A stretch of DNA of 38,905 nt from Flavobacteriales bacterium UBA3431 (GTDB taxonomy: Bacteria > Bacteroidota > Bacteroidia > Flavobacteriales > Schleiferiaceae): assembly GCA_002381225.1 (NCBI GenBank), contig DFSS01000046.1, positions 1-38,905 on the forward strand, written 5' to 3'. The notes below the pieces were generated by a model. The model worked only from the letters and a program-made list of their open reading frames with translations, searched no databases and was not told the DNA's origin. The first letter of the stretch is position 1. Every line of letters starts with the position of its first letter. The position numbers were made by a program, and so were the translations under genes. Shown piece after piece: positions 7,650 through 13,811 of this stretch.

Positions 7650-8684
7650 ATGCGTTACCAGTCCTTTAATCTTCGTCTCGCCCGCCTTCGCGAAGCTGCG
7701 CAGAATTTCGGATGGCAAGAAGTGCTGCTGGGAGCCAGTGCGCAAGGACGGCCCATCGTCGGATTCATCCAAGAGGGGGGTGGTCAGCGCATTCTCGCCT
7801 GGTCGTTAATGCACGGGAATGAACCAACTGGATATGAAGCCATCCTGGCATTCATGCGCCGTCCGAAGTGCGAATCCAGCTACTTTCTCCTTCCCATTCT
7901 CAATCCGGATGGAGCCGAAGCGTTTACCCGATTCAATGGGGAAGGGGTGGATGTAAACCGTGATGCCCGGGCACAAGAAAGTGCTGAAGCGCGGGCCTTG
8001 GTCATGGCAGCGAAACGCTTTCACCCGCACATCGCCTTGAACCTGCATGACCAGCGGCCTCGTTTCTATCCTGAAGCTGGCTCAATGCCTGCAACATTTT
8101 CCCTTTTAGCGCCAAAAGGACACCCTGATGTGCCGACGCCAGCGCAACAGCAAGCACAGATTAAAGCGCAAAGCATTTTGGCGCGTTGGACTCAACTCCT
8201 TCTCCCTTCTTGGGAGGGCGGACTAGCGCGGTTTGATGACCAATTCTATCCGACAGCTTTCGGGGAATTTTTTCAAGAACAGGGCATTGCGACGATGACC
8301 ATAGAAACCGGAATTTCGCTCGGTGATTGGTCGCGCGCGGAGGCTGCCACGCAATTGACTCATCTGCTCACAGATTTGGACACGTGGCAGGAAGAGGCCG
8401 TCATGGATCCAGGGCCCTATTTAGCCCTACCCATGAATGCTTCACCGGCGAATGAATGGGTGATTCACCACGTCAACGGAGTCCTACATCTTCGCCTCCA
8501 TGAACAAGTTGCCGCAGGCGTGTATTCCTGTCATTGGATGGTGGATACGTGGCTGGATCAGGGTCCCACTTGGATGGAAAGCCGCACGACGCATGCGTTC
8601 GGCTCTCCACCCGTTGGGGAGGTATTCACCACGGAGTTCCTTCAAGCAGCAGGATTGGTCCCTGATTTAGGGCTCAAGATTTGA
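7650..8684 (+). CDS. M14-family zinc carboxypeptidase
   Basis: A 344-residue protein with the M14 carboxypeptidase fold and no signal peptide, so probably cytoplasmic. Zinc ligands are His55 and Glu58 (HGNE) and His133 (LNLHDQ). The substrate-binding Asn-Arg pair is N103-R104 (GVDVNRDA), and the catalytic Glu is likely in TMTIETG. LPILNPDG is a further family segment. It may trim peptides or peptidoglycan fragments; substrate is unknown. Its last 43 bases overlap the convergent ssb gene. Confidence 0.9.
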   Translation: MRYQSFNLRLARLREAAQNFGWQEVLLGASAQGRPIVGFIQEGGGQRILAWSLMHGNEPTGYEAILAFMRRPKCESSYFLLPILNPDGAEAFTRFNGEGVDVNRDARAQESAEARALVMAAKRFHPHIALNLHDQRPRFYPEAGSMPATFSLLAPKGHPDVPTPAQQQAQIKAQSILARWTQLLLPSWEGGLARFDDQFYPTAFGEFFQEQGIATMTIETGISLGDWSRAEAATQLTHLLTDLDTWQEEAVMDPGPYLALPMNASPANEWVIHHVNGVLHLRLHEQVAAGVYSCHWMVDTWLDQGPTWMESRTTHAFGSPPVGEVFTTEFLQAAGLVPDLGLKI

Positions 8685-8998
8685 AGGTCTTTCCCGTGGA
8701 TTTCACTGCGATTGACGATGTGTCCGTTGGAATCCTCGTAGGTCCGGTAAACTAGTTTACCTTCCAGGGCACATAAATCGCCTTTCTGGACATACTTGTC
8801 CGCAATTTCAGCCAATGCTCCCCAGAGTATAATGGCATGCCACTGCGTGTCTTCTGTGACTTCTCCTTGGGCATTCTTCCGCTTTTCGTGCGTCGCCAAG
8901 GAGAATTGACACCGGTGCTTTCCTGACTCAAATGTTTTGATTTCAGGTTGCTGACCTACTCGGCCAATGAGCGTTACTCGATTTTTCATGTTTGCCAT
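8642..8998 (-). CDS. ssb: Single-stranded DNA-binding protein (short form)
   Basis: A 118-residue SSB consisting of essentially one OB fold: NRVTLIGRVGQQPEIKTFESG, CQFSLAT, DTQWHAIILWGALAEIADKYVQKGDLCALEGKL. It ends ILSPKSGTNPAA and lacks the acidic tip (DDDIPF-like) through which canonical SSB recruits replication and repair proteins. It may therefore be an accessory paralogue, with a full-length SSB elsewhere. The start gives MANMKNRVTLIG; the fourth codon is an alternative ATG. It overlaps the M14 gene by 43 bp. Confidence 0.92.
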   Translation of the reverse strand: MANMKNRVTLIGRVGQQPEIKTFESGKHRCQFSLATHEKRKNAQGEVTEDTQWHAIILWGALAEIADKYVQKGDLCALEGKLVYRTYEDSNGHIVNRSEIHGKDLQILSPKSGTNPAA

Positions 8999-9171
8999 AG
9001 CAGTAAAATTTGATTTGGATCAAAACTGCAACGTCCAGAAAGGACTATTCGGAAGAGAATGTTTATAAATGTTAATATGTGTGTAAATAAGTATATCTGT
9101 TTACAAACGACTATCTCAAATGACACTTAATATTTTGGCCGAAATAAAAAAATCAACCTAATCTAAAACCC
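8999..9171. other. AT-rich divergent intergenic region between ssb and the zinc-ribbon gene
   Basis: These 173 bp contain no credible coding sequence. They are markedly AT-rich and include GTTTATAAAT at 9061-9070 and the inverted repeat GTTTACAAAC near 9109-9118. A 7-nt variant of the -7 element, TATTTTG, lies near 9131. Promoters for both flanking genes must be here, but I cannot assign them with confidence. Confidence 0.5.
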
Positions 9172-9555
9172 ATGAAAAAGAATCAAACATTTTGCCTCCA
9201 GTGCGGGCTTCCTTTAGTCGGGCGTGCCGATAAAAAATACTGCGATGATGGCTGCCGTAATGCCTACCACAATGCACGCATGATGGATGCCAATCGTATT
9301 TGCCGTCCCTACCACCGCTCACTCAAGCAGAATTATGGCTTGCTTGCAGAGCATTTGCACGCCGGCCAAGACGTAGTGCACAAGGATGAATTGTTGCTTC
9401 AAGGTTTTGACCCGAAGTTCACGACGTGCATGGAATTGCTGCACGATGGCACCATGTGCTACGGCCTCTATGACCTCGAATATTTTGAGCAAAATGGTCG
9501 GTTTATCAAAATTCGGAAGGCCCAACTTCCAACCCCGCCACGCTGGGGCCGTTAA
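9172..9555 (+). CDS. Zinc-ribbon protein of unknown function
   Basis: A 127-residue protein that starts with a four-cysteine zinc ribbon: C8LQC11 (FCLQCGLPL), then C24 and C28 in KKYCDDGCRNAYHN. The rest is a helical, basic region (NRICRPYHRSLKQNYGLLAEHL) and a C-terminal part with FDPKFTTCMELLHDGTMCYGLYDLEYFEQNGRFIKIRK. The CxxC and CxxxC(R/K).(A/Y)(Y/F) pattern is common in small Bacteroidota hypothetical proteins and suggests nucleic-acid binding, which is inference. The following flavoprotein gene has its own promoter element 17 nt downstream. Confidence 0.8.
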   Translation: MKKNQTFCLQCGLPLVGRADKKYCDDGCRNAYHNARMMDANRICRPYHRSLKQNYGLLAEHLHAGQDVVHKDELLLQGFDPKFTTCMELLHDGTMCYGLYDLEYFEQNGRFIKIRKAQLPTPPRWGR

Positions 9556-9571
9556 AGTGCTGGAATCCCCG

Positions 9572-9579
9572 TAATTTTG
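9572..9579 (+). promoter_or_regulatory. -7 promoter element of the YhiN-type flavoprotein gene
   Basis: TAATTTTG matches TAnnTTTG exactly and ends 4 nt before the GTG at 9584. The spacing matches that seen before ATG starts elsewhere in the window, which supports the GTG as the true start. Confidence 0.5.
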
Positions 9580-9583
9580 TCTG

Positions 9584-10831
9584 GTGAAATCTTCCTATTC
9601 CATTGCTATTCTTGGTGGCGGCGCTGCCGGAGTCTTTGCGGCGATTGCAGCCGGGGAAGCCTCACCGGATTCCGAGATTCACGTTTTTGAAAAATCTTCC
9701 ACTCTTCTAGGCAAAGTTTTGATTTCTGGGGGTGGGCGGTGCAATGTCACCCATGGGTGTTTTGATCCCCATGAGTTGGTGGAATTTTATCCGCGCGGTC
9801 AGCGGGAGCTGTTAGGGCCCTTTCACAAGTTCGCTTGCGGCGACACCATGGAGTGGTTTACGGACCGTGGCGTTGATCTTAAAATTGAAGAGGATGGCCG
9901 CGTTTTTCCCGTGAGCAATCAATCGTCCACCATTGCAAATTGCCTTTTGGAATTCGCGGAGCGTGCTGGAGTGCAGTTTCATATGAAGTCGAGTGCGAAA
10001 AAGGTAGAGCCCTTGGAAGAGGGGGGATTCCAGGTGATTTTTGATTCGGGAGAAACCCAGTTGTTCGATCGGGTGCTTCTCGCTACGGGAAGCTCCAAGC
10101 GAATGTGGGAGAGTGTTCAGTCCATGGGGCATCATGTCGTGCCACCTGTAGCCTCTTTGTTTACATTTAATATCCGAGATCCGCGACTAAAGGATTTGGC
10201 GGGTGTTTCGGTTCCTCTTGCGCGTATAACGCTTCCTGTTGGAGGGTTTGAAACTGAAGGGCCTTTACTGATCACTCACTGGGGCTTAAGCGGCCCTGCT
10301 GTGTTGAAACTCTCTTCGTTCGGCGCGCGCTGGATGGCGCAGCAGGACTACCGCTTCCATATTTATGTGGACTGGGTTCCTCACATTTCCGCGGAGGATC
10401 TATTTGACGAATTAAATGGTCACCGGAAAGACTTTGATTTTCAGCGAAAACGAGTAGTCTCGAATACGCTGTACGGGCTTCCACTGCGTCTTTGGAAGAC
10501 CCTGTGTGCCCACGCGCGTATTCCAGAAACGGCGAATTGGTCCGATTTGAGTAAGCCCTTAGTTCGCCGCTTAGCGGATACCCTGTCCGAATCGAGTTTT
10601 CAGGTCGTCGACAAAAGCACCTTTAAGGAAGAGTTTGTCACCGCTGGGGGCATTGCCCTGGAAGAGGTGAATTTCCAAACCTTCGAAAGCCGTCTTCAGC
10701 CGGGGTTGTTTTTTGCGGGTGAGGTGCTGGACGTCGATGCGCTCACGGGCGGTTTTAATTTTCAAGCCGCTTGGACCGGGGCATGGCTTGCTGGACATGC
10801 CATGGTAGACAGCCCTTTGCATTCGGACTAA
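9584..10831 (+). CDS. NAD(P)/FAD-dependent oxidoreductase of the YhiN/HI0933 family
   Basis: A 415-residue flavoprotein beginning at a GTG. The dinucleotide-binding motif is IAILGGGAAGVFAAIAAGE, followed by the HI0933 signature LLGKVLISGGGRCNVTHG and by YPRGQRELLGPFHKF. The C-terminal GGIALEEVNFQTFESRL.PGLFFAGEVLDVD and GGFNFQAAWTGAWLAG segments are diagnostic. Members are widely conserved and their reaction is not settled. No earlier in-frame start fits, because the preceding bases include the -7 element. Confidence 0.92.
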   Translation: MKSSYSIAILGGGAAGVFAAIAAGEASPDSEIHVFEKSSTLLGKVLISGGGRCNVTHGCFDPHELVEFYPRGQRELLGPFHKFACGDTMEWFTDRGVDLKIEEDGRVFPVSNQSSTIANCLLEFAERAGVQFHMKSSAKKVEPLEEGGFQVIFDSGETQLFDRVLLATGSSKRMWESVQSMGHHVVPPVASLFTFNIRDPRLKDLAGVSVPLARITLPVGGFETEGPLLITHWGLSGPAVLKLSSFGARWMAQQDYRFHIYVDWVPHISAEDLFDELNGHRKDFDFQRKRVVSNTLYGLPLRLWKTLCAHARIPETANWSDLSKPLVRRLADTLSESSFQVVDKSTFKEEFVTAGGIALEEVNFQTFESRLQPGLFFAGEVLDVDALTGGFNFQAAWTGAWLAGHAMVDSPLHSD

Positions 10832-10836
10832 AAAAA

Positions 10837-10868
10837 TTTGCACAAATGGTATTTGCTAACTAATTTAG
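10837..10868 (+). promoter_or_regulatory. Candidate promoter of the S24-polymerase cassette
   Basis: TTTG at 10837-10840 and TAATTTAG at 10861-10868 are separated by 20 bp, the usual Bacteroidota spacing. The -7 element has one mismatch (A for T at position 7). It is embedded in a palindrome, so a bound repressor would block it. The leader to the ATG at 10895 would be about 20 nt. Confidence 0.5.
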
Positions 10869-10885
10869 TAATCTAATTTAATTAG
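10859..10885. promoter_or_regulatory. Candidate operator: tandem palindromes upstream of the S24 regulator
   Basis: Two inverted repeats lie side by side: ACTAATTTAGT at 10859-10869 and CTAATTTAATTAG at 10873-10885. Both contain CTAATTTA, 13 bp apart, and TTAGTAAT occurs at 10865-10872 and 10882-10889. They cover the candidate -7 element and end just before the regulator's start. Autoregulatory binding by the encoded XRE domain is a reasonable inference. Confidence 0.5.
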
Positions 10886-10894
10886 TAATTTATC

Positions 10895-11692
10895 ATGGAA
10901 CTCGCCCACACCCTTAAAGCTCTTCGCAAGAAACACGGATGGACCCAGCAACAACTCGCCGAACGAGCGGGAATTAAGCGATCCTTGGTGGGCGCTTACG
11001 AGGAGGGGAGGGCAGAGCCAAAACTCGAGACGCTCTTAGCCTTTTCGCGCATTTTCCAGATGAGTCTAGACGCCTTAGTGGGCGGAGCCCCTCCCAGTGC
11101 CGCGGCAGAAGTAGATGCCGAGCGCTTAGCTGGGCGCAAGTTGCGTGTATTAGCGGTCCCCATTGACCCCGAAACAAATCGAGAGCGCATTTCCCTGGTA
11201 CCCGTCAAGGCGGCAGCCGGATACCTGGGGGGCTATGGGGACATAGATTTTGTCGAAGCGCTACCCCAGTTTTCCCTTCCTATTCCAGAGTTGTCCTCGG
11301 AGGAGACCCGCCGCGTATTCCAAATTCAAGGAGATAGCATGTTGCCCTTTCTTCCTGGATCCTACGTGATTTCCAGCTATGTACAAGACTGGCATTCCAT
11401 TAAAACAGGAGAATTGTACGTCTTTTTAACTCAAGATCAAGGCGTTGTATTCAAGCGCGCGAGCAACCATATCCGCTCTTCGGGGGAGATCGAGCTGATT
11501 TCGGACAATCCTATATATGCCCCCTACCGCGTTCACGTCGAAGACCTGTTGGAAGTTTGGAAAGTCGAAGGAAGCATTCAATGGGACCTTTCGCCCAAGC
11601 TTCGTGGAGACGACGCCGTGCTTACACGCTTAGATGCTCTCCAACAGGAGGTGCGCGCGCTTCGTACGGCACTAAATCAAAACGTCGCCTAA
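10895..11692 (+). CDS. XRE-S24 (LexA/UmuD-like) self-cleaving-type repressor
   Basis: A 265-residue regulator. Residues 1-62 are an XRE helix-turn-helix (WTQQQLAERAGIKRSLVGAYEEGRAEPKLETLLAFSRIF). Residues about 100-230 are an S24 peptidase domain with nucleophile Ser148 (QGDSMLPF) and general base Lys187 (VVFKRA). Ala108-Gly109 in the KAAAGYLGG segment is the likely scissile bond; its distance to Ser148 and the Ser-to-Lys distance (39) resemble LexA. Residues about 239-263 form a probable short coiled coil absent from LexA. It is 15 nt upstream of the Y-family polymerase. It likely represses the cassette until RecA-stimulated cleavage; that mechanism is inferred. A phage-CI-like origin is possible, but no phage genes are nearby. 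Confidence 0.88.
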   Translation: MELAHTLKALRKKHGWTQQQLAERAGIKRSLVGAYEEGRAEPKLETLLAFSRIFQMSLDALVGGAPPSAAAEVDAERLAGRKLRVLAVPIDPETNRERISLVPVKAAAGYLGGYGDIDFVEALPQFSLPIPELSSEETRRVFQIQGDSMLPFLPGSYVISSYVQDWHSIKTGELYVFLTQDQGVVFKRASNHIRSSGEIELISDNPIYAPYRVHVEDLLEVWKVEGSIQWDLSPKLRGDDAVLTRLDALQQEVRALRTALNQNVA

Positions 11693-11707
11693 TCGCTCTC
11701 GTCGCAC

Positions 11708-12919
11708 ATGCAACGCCACATACTCCACATGGACTTAGACAGCTTCTTTGTGTCTGTAGAGCGCCTCCAGGATCGCCGCCTTGAAGGGCGTCCCATCCTC
11801 ATTGGTGGCACCTCAGACCGAGGCGTCGTGGCGTCATGCAGCTATGAAGCACGAAAATTTGGCATTCGCTCCGCCATGCCCATGCGCATGGCTCGAAGTC
11901 TTTGCCCTGAAGCGGTGGTCATACGAGGAAATTCCGCCGCGTATTCCAAGCAATCCAAAGTGGTTACGGACATCATTCGCGAGCAAGTTCCCATATTGGA
12001 AAAAGCATCCATCGATGAATTTTATGCCGACCTGACGGGCATGGATCGCTTTTTTGGCGCCCTGTCGTTCTCCTCAGAGCTTCGGCAGCGGGTTATGCGA
12101 GAGTCCGGGCTGCCCATTTCCTTTGGGTTATCTGTCAATAAAACCGTATCCAAAGTGGCCACCGGAGAGGCTAAGCCCAATAATCAGCGCCACGTAAACT
12201 GGGGCGATGAGCGAGGTTTTTTAGCCCCACTGTCCGTGCGCAAAATCCCCATGGTGGGAGAAAAGACCTACCAAACCCTTCGAAACCTAGGCGTTCAGCA
12301 CATTGGAACGCTTCAAGAGATGCCCGTAGACATGCTCTATAGCGTCTTTGGCAAGCCTGGGCAGACGCTTTGGGAGAAAGCACAAGGGGTAGATGCGTCT
12401 CCCGTTCACCCAACACATGAACGAAAGTCCATTTCTACGGAACGCACCTTTGACCAAGACAGTGCAGACATTGAAAAATTACAGAGCATCCTTGTCGCCA
12501 TGGTCGAAAACCTTGCGTTTCAACTCCGCCGAGGACACAAGCTGACTAGCTGTATACGCATTAAACTGCGTTATGCCGATTTTCAGACACATAGCCAGCA
12601 AGTCAGCATTCCTTACACCGCTTCCGATGCCATCCTTATTTCAAAGGCCAAAGAGCTTTTTCAGCGGTTGTACGATCGACGGGTACGAATTCGCTTAATC
12701 GGAGTGCATTTCAGCGGATTGGTTGGAGGAGGGGAGCAGTACCACCTTTTCGAGACCTGCGATCGGAATGACCGGCTGTATGCGGCTATGGACCGAATCC
12801 GCATAGCCTATGGCGACAGAGCCGTTGTCCGGGCTTATGGCCTCGGTGCACGGACTATTGGCCGCGGAAACCCCTTTAACGGCGAGCCGCCTCCCTTGCT
12901 TGCTAACCGCCGGTCCTAA
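11708..12919 (+). CDS. Y-family translesion DNA polymerase (DinB/UmuC-like)
   Basis: A 403-residue Y-family polymerase. Catalytic acids are Asp9 (HMDLDSFF), with Asp103 and Glu104 (ASIDEFYAD). Phe14 is the expected steric gate. YEARKFGIRSAMPM and the helix-hairpin-helix region GEKTYQTLRNLGVQHIGTL are typical, and the little-finger domain follows. QYHLF at 344-348 resembles the beta-clamp-binding motif seen in UmuC (QLNLF) rather than the extreme C-terminal motif of DinB. It would bypass lesions with low fidelity. It is commonly annotated as DNA polymerase IV in this phylum, but gene context is closer to UmuDC, since an S24 protein precedes it by 15 nt. Confidence 0.92.
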   Translation: MQRHILHMDLDSFFVSVERLQDRRLEGRPILIGGTSDRGVVASCSYEARKFGIRSAMPMRMARSLCPEAVVIRGNSAAYSKQSKVVTDIIREQVPILEKASIDEFYADLTGMDRFFGALSFSSELRQRVMRESGLPISFGLSVNKTVSKVATGEAKPNNQRHVNWGDERGFLAPLSVRKIPMVGEKTYQTLRNLGVQHIGTLQEMPVDMLYSVFGKPGQTLWEKAQGVDASPVHPTHERKSISTERTFDQDSADIEKLQSILVAMVENLAFQLRRGHKLTSCIRIKLRYADFQTHSQQVSIPYTASDAILISKAKELFQRLYDRRVRIRLIGVHFSGLVGGGEQYHLFETCDRNDRLYAAMDRIRIAYGDRAVVRAYGLGARTIGRGNPFNGEPPPLLANRRS

Positions 12920-12941
12920 GCCTAAAAAGCAAAAAAAAGAC

Positions 12942-13009
12942 CCTATAGAGAAAATCTATAGGTATATATAAAATACTTAATACCAGTATTTTAAATTATT
13001 TAATTTAAA
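12942..13009. repeat. Cluster of three inverted repeats between polymerase and SRAP genes
   Basis: The 109-bp AT-rich gap holds three perfect inverted repeats. (1) CCTATAGA at 12942-12949 pairs with 12955-12962 across a 5-nt loop. (2) AAAATACT at 12970-12977 pairs with 12985-12992 across 7 nt. (3) TTTAAATTA at 12990-12998 pairs with 13001-13009 across 2 nt. The third contains TAATTTA, the core of the palindromes ahead of the S24 gene. The first could act as a weak terminator; the others look like operator sites for a second promoter driving SRAP and dnaE. Confidence 0.6.
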
Positions 13010-13028
13010 CAATACAATAAAGCATACC

Positions 13029-13808
13029 ATGTGCGGACGCTATGTTCAAATAAGTCGGGTAGAAGTCGTTGAAAAGCGCTTTGGCGTCCATGTGCCCCAG
13101 CCCGAACTCTTTCCTCACAACCCCAATGTTTCAGCTAGCGAACGTGCGCCCGTAATTGCCAGCGATCGCCCTGGAGAAGTGCAGCTTTTTCAATTTGGCC
13201 TCGTTCCTCACTGGGCGCAGAAGCCGATGTGCCTTCTCAATGCACGCGCAGAAGGAGATCACAACCCCGAAAACACGCCCGACTACCAGGGCGCCAAGGG
13301 CATTCTTCAAAAGCCCAGCTTCCGTAAAGCCATTCGCAGTCAGCGCTGCCTGGTACTTGCTGATGCCTTCATCGAAGGGCCCGAAGACCGAAAATTGAGC
13401 GAGCCCTACCTCGTATACCTTCGAAAACAGGAGCGCCCCTTCGCTTTTGCTGGAATCTGGGATGAATGGCAAAACCCTACCACCGGTGAACTTGTCCGCT
13501 CCTTTGCTATCATTACCGCCGCGGCGAATAGCGTGACACAGCGCATTCGCCACCACCGCTCACCGGTCATCCTTCCTCGAGACGCGGAACGCGATTGGCT
13601 GTCATTGGACACAGACCTACAGGACATTACCGAACTTCTAACCCCATACCCCGGAGACCGGCTCAATGCCTATCCCATTTCGCCCGCCATTAAGAATCCC
13701 CGAACCAAAGACGTCAAAACCTTACTCCCCATTGGAGAGCGCTTATTTAGCGAGGAAGCCTACCAAACCAAAGACGATCTCCGGCTCGAAGGCATGCGTC
13801 CCGCTTAA
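13029..13808 (+). CDS. SRAP (YedK/HMCES-like) abasic-site DNA-protein crosslinking protein
   Basis: A 259-residue SRAP-domain protein. The N-terminal MCGRY provides Cys2, which after Met removal forms the thiazolidine crosslink with abasic sites in single-stranded DNA. Other active-site elements are present: Asn71 and Arg73 (LLNARAEG), Glu116 (ADAFIEG, in place of the usual GFYEW) and His175/His176 (RHHRSPVIL, usual HxRMP). This is consistent with an active enzyme. The ATG is fixed by the need for Cys2. It follows the Y-polymerase after 109 bp and precedes dnaE by 3 nt, so it is tightly coupled to the latter. Co-location of SRAP genes with SOS genes is established knowledge for the family. 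Confidence 0.93.
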   Translation: MCGRYVQISRVEVVEKRFGVHVPQPELFPHNPNVSASERAPVIASDRPGEVQLFQFGLVPHWAQKPMCLLNARAEGDHNPENTPDYQGAKGILQKPSFRKAIRSQRCLVLADAFIEGPEDRKLSEPYLVYLRKQERPFAFAGIWDEWQNPTTGELVRSFAIITAAANSVTQRIRHHRSPVILPRDAERDWLSLDTDLQDITELLTPYPGDRLNAYPISPAIKNPRTKDVKTLLPIGERLFSEEAYQTKDDLRLEGMRPA

Positions 13809-13811
13809 GCC

